Below the pieces are notes generated by a model. The model searched no databases. It was not told the origin of the DNA and saw only the letters and a list, made by a program, of their open reading frames with translations. This document shows positions 46,697 to 57,721 of a stretch of 64,000 bases of DNA, piece by piece (position 1 is the first letter of the stretch; the number at the start of each line of letters is the position of its first letter). The DNA lies in assembly GCA_963932465.1 (NCBI GenBank), contig OZ010791.1, forward strand, positions 157,102,012 to 157,166,011, written 5' to 3'. This DNA comes from Maratus speciosus. Taxonomy: Eukaryota > Arthropoda > Arachnida > Araneae > Salticidae. The position numbers were made by a program, and so were the translations under genes.

Positions 46697-47030
46697 ATAC
46701 CATAAGAAAAAACGAAAACCCAGGATGTGTTTCAGGACAGAAATTTTAACAGCGTATCACCAGCCAATGTAAAAACAAATGCCCGTAAGAGGATAAGGTC
46801 ACCACAAAAATAAAGAACATCTAATAAAAGATATGTGATAAATTTCTTAGACACACACACAAAATAATAATAATTATTATTATTATTTTTTATTTATAAT
46901 TTTATTAATAATAATTAATAATTATTTTTTGTGACCTTGTCCCCTTACGGACACGTGTTTACATTGGCTAATGACAGGCTGTTAAAATTACCATTCCGAA
47001 ACGCGTCCTTATGTTATTTTGTTTCATCGT
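46697..47030. mobile_element. Inverted-repeat element
   Basis: GCCAATGTAAAAACAAATGC with GATAAGGTCACCACAAAAAT on the left is mirrored by TTTTTTGTGACCTTGTCCCC and GTGTTTACATTGGCTAATGA on the right. The arms are ~120 bp around an AT centre. Right edge GAAACGCGTCC. Class unknown. Confidence 0.65.
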
Positions 47031-47302
47031 GATTCATACAAACTTTTATTTATTTAAAGAAAAGTAGGTCGAGAACATTTTAATTATTTGCAAGTTAAAA
47101 CTTTGGAGCTATATTCAGTAAAAAGTTCAGATTTGTAAAATAAACAGCGGATATACTGAGTTTAACTTAAAGAAAATAAATGTTCATGCGTTTTGTTCTT
47201 GCTATTAATTTGAGTCAAGAAATGACAAAAGCACAAATATATATATATATATATATATATCATTGCTCTTTTAGTCTTGAAGATTTAACAGAGAAAATAA
47301 TA

Positions 47303-47937
47303 CAGTAGAAACTCTTTTAATGAAACACTTTTAACCGAAACTCTCGATTAACCGAAATCCATTTTTAAAGCCTTTTTTTTTTTTTTTTTTTTTTGAACTA
47401 CCATATTCTTATTCTTTTTGTGCAAGCGGTCCTTTCCGAACTACGAGTACATATAAATATTTTCGATCCCCTTTCTTATAGAGTTCCTTTTAATTTAACT
47501 TGAGCTTCCATAAGCTGCGGAGTGAAATGAAGAAAACGAACAAATTAGCAATTCTGAAGCTTATGAATGTTTTGCAAAAGGTTTGGCATGATTGGAGCAG
47601 CAGAAACACTGTGATACTGGTGAACTAAAAATATTTAAAAACTCCGTGATAGAGCTTCAAACTTCAAATGCAATCGAAACTGTGATGAACAAAACATTTT
47701 TTCAAACCCTTGTGATATATGTAAAAGATACTTAATTTCAAAATTAAAATGTAGGTAATTTATTCTTGTTTCTATTTTGATATTGCTTTATTTTTATTAA
47801 GCACTTATCGCCATAATACGAAATATTGCATTATATTTCTCCTTAATTTTAAAATTGAAACATTCTCGATTATCAGAAAATTCGATTTTCCGAAAGAGGG
47901 TCGATCCCAATTACTTCGGATAATCAAGGTGCTACTG
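47303..47937 (+). mobile_element. Tigger/pogo element, 635 bp
   Basis: CAGTAGAAACTCTTTTAATG at the left and AATCAAGGTGCTACTG at the right, TA on both sides. Inverse orientation to the element at 9790, with the same internal organisation. Confidence 0.8.
47526..47715 (+). pseudogene. pogo/Tigger transposase, C-terminal remnant
   Basis: NEENEQISNSEAYECFAKGL then LEQQKHCDTGEL, with a stop replacing W. After a shift the tail ends KHFFKPL and stop. It parallels the relic at 10012-10200 codon by codon, so both derive from the same parent copy. The catalytic core is absent. Confidence 0.6.
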
Positions 47938-47994
47938 TAATTAGAAAGATTTTCCTTATCCGGATATAAAACAATGCATGTTTATGTCTCTTAA

Positions 47995-48362
47995 GGGGGT
48001 CCGGGACACAAAAATCTTCAAATTTTCTAAAAAACTTTTATTGCATTAAAAATTTCTCAGTTTTTTTCTGCTTAAAATAACGTATAAATATATTTCTATC
48101 TTAATTAGAATAAGAAATGTTAATTTTTTCGTTTTGGTTTCTTTTCAAAATCAAGCTTTCAAGCAATGGTTGTCGTGAAAACGACCTCTTGTGAAAAAGT
48201 GTTTTTCTTCATGATGGATGTTTTCACCATTTCTCGAATTTAAATTGTTATAAGTCCAGAACCGTTAAAGATAAACTATTCAAACTTGGAACATGTATTT
48301 TTTAATTGGTTTACTTTAATTTTGATTCAGCAAAATTGAAAAAAAATATTTACTTTTGAAAA

Positions 48363-48414
<52 letters not shown>

Positions 48415-48737
48415 GTTACATCATTTTTTTTATTTAAATATTTTTAATTTTTATTTAAATTAATATTTTTAAAAATGCTGAATCGAAATTAAACTTATAT
48501 ATTTCTGTTTATTTAAATGAAAAAAAACTGAAATTCTACGAATAATTTTTTGAGTTATAACGATTTTTAAATTACCCCACTTTTTTAATAAATTTAAAAA
48601 TTTTAAATTTTTTAAAATTTTTTTGAGAAGTTTTATCATGTAATTTTGTTTACAAATGATATGTTTAACCATCACAAAAATTTTCAAAATTTTAACTCAA
48701 TAAATAAAATTTATTTTAAAATGTGTCCCGGACCCCA
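47995..48737. mobile_element. TTAA-flanked element (family K)
   Basis: GGGGGTCCGGGACACA and TGTGTCCCGGACCCCA are the inverted tips, TTAA on both sides (47991-47994, 48738-48741). The flanks match an uninterrupted sequence at 46325-46400, where a single TTAA stands. The interior is AT-rich with a 45-base poly(T) (48368-48412) and no gene. Confidence 0.85.
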
Positions 48738-48774
48738 TTAAAAGGACATTATGACGATACCATGGAGATTTTGG

Positions 48775-49015
48775 TTGGTTGGTTGTATTTATGTCGGCCA
48801 ATTATCAGCACGTGGGATATAGGCCCTAAGGAGGGAGTGCATTTCGTGGAGGTCTTTCTAAGGGAACCTAACCCCGTATTAACGCTTGGAGAACCAAGGT
48901 TCGAAGAAAACCACGAAAACTCCGAGCGATTAGGCCGACGGGCGCGATTGGGATCGAACCCAGCACCTCCCGTCTACCAGCTTCGAGAGCAGAACCTCTC
49001 GGCCACTGGTGGGGC
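48775..49015 (-). mobile_element. tRNA-derived SINE, copy 1
   Basis: Minus strand: GTGGCCGAGAGGTTCTGCTC (A box), GGGTTCGATCCC (B box), a unique body with TTAGGTTCCCTTAGAAAGAC, and an (AACC)n-like tail. It is bounded by a perfect 15-base duplication CCATGGAGATTTTGG (48760-48774 and 49016-49030). The 109-codon frame across it is an artefact. The head looks like a tRNA-Ser/Leu-type sequence. Confidence 0.9.
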
Positions 49016-49369
49016 CCATGGAGATTTTGGCTATATACATTTTAAATTATAAACAGAAATTCTCTTATAGTACGTCCATTAAAAATATTTCACAAATATA
49101 TATTCTAAAAACACACTCAAAATATATATTAAACATTTAATTGCTAAAAAGGACGTCAAATGTCAATAAAATACATTAAAAAATCTTAATAATTTGACAT
49201 GTTTCGATTAAATTTACTCAATAATCATCAGAAAAACAAATAAACACTATGATGGAAAATGACAATAAACTATTACAAATGAAATTTAAAAAAAAAAAAA
49301 AAAAAAAAAAATTTAATTTCATTTGTAATAGTTTATTGTCATTTTCCATCTTAGTGTTTATTTGTTTTT

Positions 49370-49401
49370 CTGATGATGATTGAAAATAAATTCAATCGAA
49401 A
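49370..49401 (+). other. Hammerhead-like core with 7-bp stem II
   Basis: CTGATGA, spacer T, GATTGAA, six-base loop, TTCAATC, GAAAC. The stem is perfect. The mirror motif in the left arm (49201-49231, minus) has weaker pairing. The extra base before stem II differs from a textbook hammerhead. Confidence 0.45.
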
Positions 49402-49480
49402 CATGTCAAATTATTAAGATCTTTTAATGTATTTTATTAACATTTGACGTCCTTTTTAGCAATTAAATGTTTAATATATA

Positions 49481-50601
49481 CAGTCGAACCTCTATTTAAC
49501 GAAGCCGCTAAATCCCGGAAAAAAGTTCGTTATATCGAAAATTCGTTAAATAGAGATTCATCTTTTAAAATACTTTAAACTACATAAAACAGATTTTAAA
49601 TTCATAAACACTAAATATTTTTACTAAATTAATTAATCACATTTTTTTTTATAAATTATATCGATTCGTTTTATTTATTTTACCCACCAATATCCATCAT
49701 CAATTTATATTGTCTATGTGTTTAAATCTTTGAAATCTGCAAGGAAAATAAAACATTGTCCGGGAATACACTGTATTTTCTGTTTAAAGTAAATAGTTTT
49801 ACATTAAAATTAACGAATTTTAATGACATTATCGCATTTATTATTATTATAACAAATAATTTTAACCATACATTAACATATGCGTCCTTAAATTTAATTT
49901 CTGAAAAACTCTGTTAACTTTGCCTGAGTTTTTTCTTTTAAAAAGTGCTTTCTCTCATAATACGTCTCGCATCTTTGCAATGCACCAGAAACCGCTTCAT
50001 GCGTATTTTCTTCTACCTATAATCCGCGTCCGATTGTTTCAAATGATTTTAGCATTTCATCATACGAAGTTTTGTTAATTCCTGCATCATGATCATTTCC
50101 ATCATCATCATATTCGTCTTGATCGCAATTCATTGCTGTATTGTTTTTATTTTTCACATTGTCGAAAATATCCAATTCGGATAGTGTTTCCGAGGTCCAA
50201 ATTTCAGAATTAAGTGAAATACAATCATCAATCAGCGCATCATGGTTAATTTCTTCTTTTTCTCTCATCTGTATCCACATTTTTTTAAGTTACTCTAAGG
50301 GATTATCGTCTTCGTCCTCCGTACTTACCGAATTCTCACTGCTGACGAAGAAGGCGCCTTTTAAAACCAGTTCAAGGCCACTGAACATCATAAAATGTGT
50401 TTAAAGAAAGAATAAGTTTGAAATGTCCAGAAATATTTTGAGAAATGGGGAGAAAAAAAAAATTAGATCACAAGAAAAAGTTCGTTAAATAGAGAATGCA
50501 CTTCGCTATTTGGAGGTTATTTTACGAAGAAATTCGCAAAACGTTCTTGGCTCCAAGGAAAAGTTCGCAAAATAGAGTTTCGTTAAATAGAGGTCCGACT
50601 G
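49481..50601 (-). mobile_element. Tigger/pogo element, 1121 bp
   Basis: CAGTCGAACCTCTATTTAAC at the left and AAATAGAGGTCCGACTG at the right, TA on both sides. GTTCGTTATATCG/GTTCGCAAAATAGAG-type words repeat near both ends. The transposase is reduced to its tail. Confidence 0.85.
49894..50280 (-). pseudogene. Tigger transposase, C-terminal region with one stop
   Basis: The minus strand runs from MWIQMREKEEINHDALIDDC through an acidic stretch (CDQDEYDDDGNDHD) to MLKSFETIGRGL, a stop, then VEENTHEAVSGALQRCETYY and KEKTQAKLTEFF before the natural stop. The ending ..ALQRCE.YY...KQTxITxFF is characteristic of Tigger transposases, whose catalytic DDE domain would lie upstream and is missing here. 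One nonsense codon and the deletion make it non-functional. Orientation agrees with the element's end sequences. Confidence 0.75.
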
Positions 50602-50829
50602 TATTTTGAGTGTGTTTTTAGAATATATATTTGTGAAATATATACATTTTATTTAAATGTCCTGTTACTTTCAGACTACAATTCCGCGTATTTGAAATGA
50701 ATAGAACAACAATTAATGAAAAATTCTCTGAGGATGACTGCAGGATTGCAGACCGCAACTACTAGGAAATTTTTTAAAAAGGCATATTTTAAACTTGTAA
50801 CATATGTATTATTAACATCTGTTACTTTT

Positions 50830-51516
50830 TACTGGAAGTCCCCCAAAATTACCCATGTTTTTAAAATTCAATAACTTGCAGTGGCCGAGAGGTTCTGCTC
50901 TCGAAGCTGGTAGACGGGAGGTGCTGGGTTCGATCCCAATCGCGCCCGTCGGCCCAATCGTTCGGAGTTTTCGTGGTTTTCTTCGAACCGTGGATCTTCC
51001 ATGCGTTAATACGGATTAGGTTCCCTTAGAAAGACCCCCACGGAGGGCACTCCCCCCGGGCCCATATCCCTCGTGTAGATAATTGGCCGTCAAAAATCAA
51101 CCCAACCCAACTCAATAACTTGCAAACGGTGACAGATATTTAAAAAAAATCTTTGCAGGAGGGTTATGTAAGTTGTCAGGCGTTTTTATGCTGCGATTCC
51201 CAGTTTTAGTTACAAATAGCAGCAATAGATGGTGCTGCAAGCAATAGGCGCTAAATCTAGTCTCAATTTCTGCCCTTTCTCTTTTCCCATGCGAAAAATG
51301 GAGATTAAAATATTTTGAATGGATCCCGAAGTCTGGAATTAGCACCTATTTCTCACAGCGCCATCTATTTTGTGAAATTCGAAGTAAAATAAAGAATCAC
51401 AGTAAAAAATCTCCTGACATCATACATAACCCTCCTGCAAGAATTTTTTTAATATCTGTCACCGTTTGCAAGTTATTGCATTTTAAAGTCATCGGTCATT
51501 TTTGGGACTCCGGTAA
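50830..51516. mobile_element. Long-TIR MITE (family G), copy 2, with SINE inside
   Basis: TTACTGGAAGTCCCCCAAAA at the left is mirrored by TTTTTGGGACTCCGGTAA at the right. GCAGGAGGGTTATGTAAG/CATAACCCTCCTGCAAG and AGATGGTGCT/AGCGCCATCT follow inward. The SINE (50881-51111) splits the left arm. Confidence 0.8.
50881..51111 (+). mobile_element. tRNA-derived SINE, copy 2
   Basis: Head GTGGCCGAGAGGTTCTGCTC, B box GGGTTCGATCCC, the same body as copy 1 and tail CAACCCAACCCAAC. The 13-base duplication TCAATAACTTGCA lies at 50868-50880 and 51112-51124. The host MITE's other arm keeps the uninterrupted GCAAGTTATTG. Confidence 0.9.
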
Positions 51517-51912
51517 GTAGATAGAGAACTTTTTAAGGTTCATATTATGTGGTTTGTGACAATATAAACAGTTCAGCATTTGTTTTCGCCAATGTTCTAT
51601 AGTGAAATTAAAACTTCATCAATAACTAACTAAATAAATAAAATTAAACATAAATTTAATAGACATTTAATCGAATAGCGTGCTCACTGAAATAATCAGC
51701 ATAAAAAAAACTGCTTTAAGTAGCGAATTTTTTGTGATTTCTTCGGCTAATAACCCATGACATGCGTCTAATTCCAAAATATCGCTGTTATTAAATTTCA
51801 GAACTTTATTTAAGTTCATAATTGATATTTTTCATATATAAATGGTTTTTATTGTTGTTCAAGGATATTCCAAAATAAAAAATTAATTAAATGTAAAAAG
51901 TCTACTGGAGTT

Positions 51913-51914
<2 letters not shown>

Positions 51915-51970
<56 letters not shown>
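51915..51970. repeat. (TAA)n microsatellite
   Basis: About 18 perfect TAA units directly before the family C element. 51520-51914 shows nothing recognisable. Confidence 0.95.
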
Positions 51971-52593
51971 GCAAGTGCGTATGTGTGATCAATGATCGCA
52001 CAAAGGGTTTCGTTTAATATTCCTTTCAAAACATATTAACTAGTTTAAAATTCAGAAATTTCAACAATTTAGCGGAAGTTTAAACAAATTTAAAATTCCG
52101 CAATTCTAAAAAAAAAGAGCAATTTTTTTATTTAAAAATTTATTGAAAAAATATTTTCAATGACTTTTGGTCTTAAAAGGCCAAACGAATTACAAAAATT
52201 TCGTAAAATTGAATCTATTAGATAATTAAATTTATTCAATAGGGGGAGGGGGGAATGAAACTCCGATGCCCAGCATTGAACCAGGAACCTCTTCAACTGT
52301 GGGCAAATGCGCTACCACTGAACCACCTAGCGTACACAAAACAGAGTGAAATTAAGATTCTGATTTAAAATCTAAATCGCAGAAATAGTTGGATGTCATT
52401 TAATTAATTAATTTAATTAAAATAATATAAGACTTTTTCAATTTTTTATGATTTGTCATGCGATCGGAAGTATTCAGCTGTAAGTGTACAAAATTTCAAG
52501 TCTCAAACTTATACAGTTTCCCAGAACGAACTCTGTGACAGACAGACAAACAGAGGAGTGAGACAATAGGGTTTCGCCAGATAAAACTAAAAC
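51971..52593 (+). mobile_element. Family C element, copy 2 (one internal unit)
   Basis: 5' GCAAGTGCGTATGTGTGATC, then AAGGGTTTCGTTTAATATTC. One unit (ATGATTTGTCATGCGATC, about 52448), GACAGACAGACAAACAGAGG and an eroded 3' hairpin GGGTTTCGCCAGATAAAACT. A tRNA-Gly-like piece lies inside. Confidence 0.65.
52262..52340 (-). repeat. tRNA-Gly-like SINE head
   Basis: Minus strand: TAGGTGGTTCAGTGGTAGCG (A box of tRNA-Gly type) and CTGGTTCAATGCTGGGC (B box with one change). Degenerate, not a working gene. Lies within family C copy 2. Confidence 0.5.
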
Positions 52594-52599
52594 CATAAA

Positions 52600-53930
52600 T
52601 TTGTCTTTCACCTGTGTTCTGTACATCAGGCTGTATGTTCCCGTGATGCTCAGATTGTATCCACTTGCCTCTTAAATACAGTATTGGGATTTGAATTCGC
52701 ATATGAGGCATTCTCACAAAATTTTAACTTTCAGGGGAAAAAAATCTGGTGAAATAAAACAACTTTTTAAACTTACAGACGAATGCCTTAATGATTCAAA
52801 ACAAAGAAAATAAGGTTAGCAGCAACGATTTTTTTGTTTAGCTGAGGTTTAAGTTAAACTTGCGAGTTTAATTTTCCTTGACATTTTACCACTCTTACTT
52901 TTTATTACACGACTGAAAAGAAGGGTTATGTGTTTCACGCGTATCTGTGTATGTGGATTTCTTTATACCCTCGAAACACCCAAACGGCTGGATGGATTTT
53001 AATGAATGAGGTCTCTATCAATTCGTCTTAACGGCCCGATGGTTATAGGCTAGGTTTTGTTTTTATAAATTCAAAATGGCGGTAGAGACTTAAAAAAAAA
53101 TTACGCACCCTATTGAGTGGCATATCATTGGATAGGTCTTTCAAAATGAGGAAGATATTTCATTGCCTATTTTACAGTCAGAAGCTCCGTTAAAATATTA
53201 TACAACCTGGAAATAGTGTATGTAGGATCTCTAGCTTTACTGCAACTCTAACCATCATAGACATCTATAGATCTCATCAAAACAATGTTTATAGATAGGA
53301 ACTAACTATTAAACACAACTTAAAAGTCATCAATACAAGTAAATAAAAAAATAGGTGAGTAATATAAACAAGTAATATAAAAAAATATTTTAAGTCAATT
53401 CCTACTTATGTCAATAAGAGAAATTTTTTTCTCCCATTTTTCTACCTCTTGAGTGTCGCTTAAAATGCCTTGATCAAGAAGAGGGCTCTCTCGGTCTTAA
53501 AATACCTTGATCAAGAAGAGGACACTCTCGATTATTGAAATTTAATTAATTAATTTTAATTAATTAATTAATATTTGAAAAAAAACTAGATTAACATCAA
53601 GTGTCATCCACTAAAAGTTTAAAAAAATTTATTTGAGCCTGATTGGATGAATAATAAGTATTTTATTAACGATTGAAAATTCGAACAAGATATATATAGC
53701 GAGAGTGTGAGCTAATAGTAGGAATTGTAAGAAATAAATAGTTTCACATTGATGAGAAATAATTAATTAGTTCGCTTTTTACGCAGTCGGGTTTTTTGAT
53801 TTTTTACATTTAATTGTTTATTTTCTTCTAAATTTTTACTTATAATGAATTTGCATAGTACCCACAGAACATTCAAATAAGAAATAATAACAATGTAGTA
53901 TTTTTAGTGCAAAATTTTAGCATAACATTG
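52600..53930. other. Non-coding interval
   Basis: 52950-53290 has wording common in repeat arrays (GTATCTGTGTATGTGGATTT, AAACGGCTGGATGGATTTTA, TTCAAAATGGCGG), suggesting a single array unit. A duplicated ~37-base word with CCTTGATCAAGAAGAGG lies at 53467-53525. 53540-53575 is TTAATTAATTAA-rich. No gene. Confidence 0.45.
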
Positions 53931-53934
53931 TCTT

Positions 53935-54030
53935 AAAGGGATGTTAAGGAAGGGACGAAAAGGAAAAAAAGGGGACGGTAAGGAAAAAAAGAGACGGTAA
54001 GAGAAAAAAAAGGGACAGTAAGGATGGGAC
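53935..54030. repeat. Short purine minisatellite
   Basis: Four copies of GGGACGGTAAGGAAAAAAA with small changes. Confidence 0.8.
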
Positions 54031-54077
54031 CGGAATGAAAATTACCACCTATTTTTAGGCAAATCAAGTTAAGACTA

Positions 54078-54752
54078 ACTAGGGAACGTTCCCAGGTGTA
54101 AGTTGCGGATTTGGACGAGAGTGGTATCAAAAGAAAGGTCTCGTCATGTACATTAAAAAGTCCAATGGAACTACCCGTCCGAATCCAACCGTTTTCGAGA
54201 TATCCTCACTTGAAGTGTGAATAAGTAAGAAAATAAATTGGCAGGCAGGCATATAAATTGTTCGCAAGTTAAAAGTTTCTTTGCATTGTTTTAATCCTCT
54301 ACCAATACCTTTTCCCGAGCTACGAGCAAAATCCTTTACACCCACACATTGCCGAAAAATTTGTATAAAACAAGGTGCTGGAAATAGCAAAAACAGATGG
54401 AAAAACTCTCCGAATGCAGCCGTACGCGAAAACTTCGTAGAATGCGAAGTGCCTGTCTAAAAGAGGGGAAATAACTGGCAATGTGTGGGTGTAAAGGATT
54501 TTGTTCGTAGCTCGGGAAAGGGTATTGGTAGAAGATTAAAACAATGCTAAGAAACTTTTAACTTGCGAACAATTTATATGCCTGCCTGCCAATTTATTTA
54601 TTTACTTATTCACACTTCAAGTGAGGATATCTCAAAAACTGTTGTATTCGGACGGGTAGTTCCATTGGACTTTTTAATGTACATGACGAGACCTTTCTTT
54701 TGATACCACTCTCGTCCAAATCCACAACTTGCACCTGGGAAAGTTCCCTAGT
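54078..54752. mobile_element. Hairpin element (family L), ~265-bp arms
   Basis: ACTAGGGAACGTTCCCAGGT and the right-hand GGGAAAGTTCCCTAGT close the palindrome. The arms run through GGACGAGAGTGGTATC, CATGTACATTAAAAAGTCCA and GGCAGGCAGGCATATAAA. The spacer (about 54340-54483) is unique. A diverged fragment lies at 6137. Confidence 0.85.
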
Positions 54753-54921
54753 AAGTGATAGCCATAATGTTCATTGATTTTTAGCAACATTTATTTACAT
54801 TGGATTAAATAATAGAAAATAATAATAATATACCTCGAAAAGTGCAGGAATAAACCTTGGGGACGGTAAGACTACCATTGAAGCCACCATGCTTGAAATT
54901 GATATTTAAATTCTGATTTAA

Positions 54922-54999
54922 AACCACTTCACCGGCGACAGGTATGGGGAAACAGTGTATTTACCCCCGACTTATCTCGGGGCAACCGGTGAAGTGGTT
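54922..54999. mobile_element. 78-bp hairpin MITE
   Basis: AACCACTTCACCGG and CCGGTGAAGTGGTT are perfect 14-base inverted tips, with TTAAA/TTAAA flanks compatible with a TTAA target. A small hairpin, CCCCGACTTATCTCGGGG, sits inside. Confidence 0.75.
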
Positions 55000-55004
55000 A
55001 AATT

Positions 55005-56290
55005 ATGCAGTAAATTTCCTGTCAAAGAATTTTAGCCATTCTTTTTCTAACATACTTTTCAGTATGAGAAAAAAGTTGAAAAAAAATTCTGTGGCTACAT
55101 CTGAAGTAATTTTCTGTATAATTTTAGCAAGAGGGTCGGTAAGGAATCTAAAACCCAGGGACAGAATTAAAAAAATAATATCAACCATAAAAATGTGTGC
55201 AGGTTAATTTTTTGCTACATATTTATATAATACAATATTCCCAGTTTCGGAAAAAAATTGCATCTAATTACTTTGATTGAAACAGTTTTATACAGACAAC
55301 TCCAAGCTTAAAAATCAGCATCAGGGACACAGAAGAGGGTCATTTGAAGAAATTGGTAAGAAATTTCGTTGTATATTTGGAGCCCCAATATCGTCCAAAA
55401 CATATTTATCTTCTTAATATAGTTATACAGTCATGCAATGGGATGTTTTCCAGTATAAGAAATAAACAAAATCAATAATATGTACTGAAATAAAAATTAT
55501 TATTCAGGGGCTTAAAAGTCAAAATTATGAGAGAATGCCTCATATAAGCTTTCCATATCTATAGAAAGTATTACTCCCAATATAATTTTTTTTTTATTGT
55601 TGCTATATTATAACTTTACTACGCTCTAAAAATCAGATTTCAAATGATCTTCAACAACTTCTGTAATTATTAAAATAGTTACCCTTAAGGAAATTTTAAT
55701 AGCATTTTTTATGAATAAATTTCTTTAAAATTATTACGAATAATTCTAAACTGACACAACCTGCCATCAATTTTAAAACAGTAACAACTTTTTTATGAGA
55801 AACTTGTGAAAAATTAATCACTAAAGCAATTAGAAAAAAATACAGAATAAATCTTCTACGCTAATGCAACATTTAAAATTCATTAACCAAATTCAAGTCT
55901 CAACATAAAATATAAGAATAAAAAAAATTTAATACAAACTAAGCAATTTCCCTTTTTTTTTAAACACATTTTGATATTCTCTTTTTTCAAAGTCAATATA
56001 TTTTTTCTCCAAAAATCGCATGAACACTTTGTAAGACTTATTAATTAAAAGTTAAACATTGATTTTAATTACTCTGTTAACATTTTGAGTTTCTTCAAGC
56101 ACATTATTCTAATGTATTTTAGGTACGAAAGATTATATTTTCATAATTATTTTTTAATGCATTACTTATTAATAATAATGATTTTTTCTGAGGGTCCATT
56201 TAATAATGTGTTTTTAAACATAAATATTTAGATACACTCTTTAAAAATATTTATTTTTTGTAAGTGTTATATATCTATATATATATATAT
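55005..56290. other. AT-rich interval, nothing recognised
   Basis: Frames at 54944-55207 overlap on both strands and start inside the small MITE. I see no domain or splice-supported gene. Confidence 0.4.
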
Positions 56291-56291
56291 A

Positions 56292-56800
56292 CACTGGCGG
56301 AAAAAAAATTCCAACACCAAGAAAGACTTGTGTTAGATAAACGAAATTTTGTAGGCGTGTTTATACATCTGAAAGATGACATTGATTTAAATTTCGCGCT
56401 TCGCGCATAGGTGTAGCTCTAGTAGCGCCCCTCAGAACTTGCAGATCAGGTTTACTTTAAATGCATGCTGTAAAGTTCATGGGCGTTATTTAGCTTCGAA
56501 ATGTGACGTATTGAGTTTATGTTAGCCAAGAATGCCTTTAACAAGATGAAGAAACCACTGGCAACAGCTCACCGAGTTGGAACGAGGTCGCATATTCGGG
56601 CTACGAGAAGGTGGATTTTCTTTCCACGATATTGCAGAAAGACTTGGCTGGAATGTATCCACTGTGCATGATTGTTGGATGCAGTGGTCAAGGGATGGTA
56701 CTTCCTCAAGAAGACCGGGTTCCAGGCGGCCACGTGACACTCCTGAGAGGGAAAATTCCGACTATGCATTCTTTCGTGAACGTCATATTCATCCTTTAAA
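56292..56800 (+). mobile_element. Tc1-type element, 5' fragment
   Basis: CACTGGCGGAAAAAAAATTC follows TA at a microsatellite edge. A ~240-bp leader and the start of the transposase follow. The copy breaks off near 56770-56800 and no right end is seen. Confidence 0.7.
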
Positions 56801-56804
56801 ATAA
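56532..56804 (+). pseudogene. Tc1-type transposase, N-terminal DNA-binding part
   Basis: From ATG at 56532: MPLTR, a stop in place of R, then NHWQQLTELERGRIFGLREG, GFSFHDIAERLGWNVSTVHD and CWMQWSRDGTSSRRPGSRRP. This is the paired-type helix-turn-helix region plus the GRPR-like linker that Tc1 transposases use to bind their terminal repeats. The catalytic half is absent: similarity ends about ENSDYAF and the last codons are unrelated. An early nonsense codon confirms decay. It is a different lineage from the Tc1 relics at 32040 and 58656. Confidence 0.75.
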
Positions 56805-56809
56805 ATCTT

Positions 56810-57186
56810 TAAACTCATTTATCTCAGTTTGTGTTTTTTCAGATTTTTCATGTCTTCAAAATACTGGATATTAATGAAAAGACTCGAATTGTTTTCTAGT
56901 TGAACGTCATATCATATAGAAGAGATTTAAGGATTGGGTTTTTAATAGTTTGATAACTTTTGTTTAAAAAAATTAGTATGTCAAAAAAATAGTCAATTCC
57001 TTTGTTGTTTTTCCGGTACTGTTTAGTTATTATTTTTTCATCTAAAACTATTCCTATTAAAAAAAATCCTAATAAAAAAAAATCTTAAATCTATTCAAAA
57101 TATCGTTACTGACCCACAATAAAAGTCGGTCGAAATTTAAAAAAAATGAAATAATAGTAGCGTTTTAAATTAAGTGCGTTAAAATC

Positions 57187-57227
<41 letters not shown>

Positions 57228-57715
57228 TTTGTGAAAAAATAATTTTATTTAAAACAAATTTTATTGATTCTATTATTTGTATTTAACATGTACATAAAGA
57301 TACCGAAAAATATTTGTTTAAAAGTAGATAATATTGTTATTTATTTATTTTTATTTTATTTATTTATTTATTTGTGTGTGTATGTGTCGAGTTCCTTAAA
57401 ATTTCACATAAACACGGGCATTAACAGAACTTAAGCTCCAGATAAACGTATCACTCTACTCGTAGTTCCTTTGTTCTGGTCAGGCTTCGCTTTACTGTGG
57501 TTATACGCTGTTTTTCAATTTTAATGGCTTTAAAAAGAAACTGGAAAACATCTTGCAATAGGGAAACCTTTCTTTCAGGTTGATCTTAATCTCCTTATCT
57601 CCTGACCCATTGTTGAATGTCCCTGTTCTTTTGTGAATAAATCACAGAAGGATAGAAAATAATACTTTTCCTGGAAAAGTGTTGAACGATGACAAAATAA
57701 GCATCTAAACCCAGC
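56810..57715. other. Non-coding interval with poly(T) and TATT repeats
   Basis: Poly(T) at 57189-57223 (35 bases) and TTTATTTA repeats at about 57335-57375. 57400-57710 is somewhat GC-richer without a frame. Confidence 0.4.
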
Positions 57716-57721
57716 CTAATG

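Larger units (their letters stand above)
49084..50641. mobile_element. Foldback element (family N) interrupted by Tigger
   Basis: Left arm 49084-49286; right arm 49312-49480 continued at 50604-50641; centre is a 24-base poly(A). The arms match closely (for example TTTGACATGTTTCGATTAAA against its inverse). Excising the Tigger and one TA restores arm symmetry exactly. Each arm contains a CTGATGA..GAAAC motif. Confidence 0.85.

Noticed and set aside
48723..49052. 109-codon frame
   Set aside because: It crosses a SINE and its duplication, and no part is protein-like beyond that.
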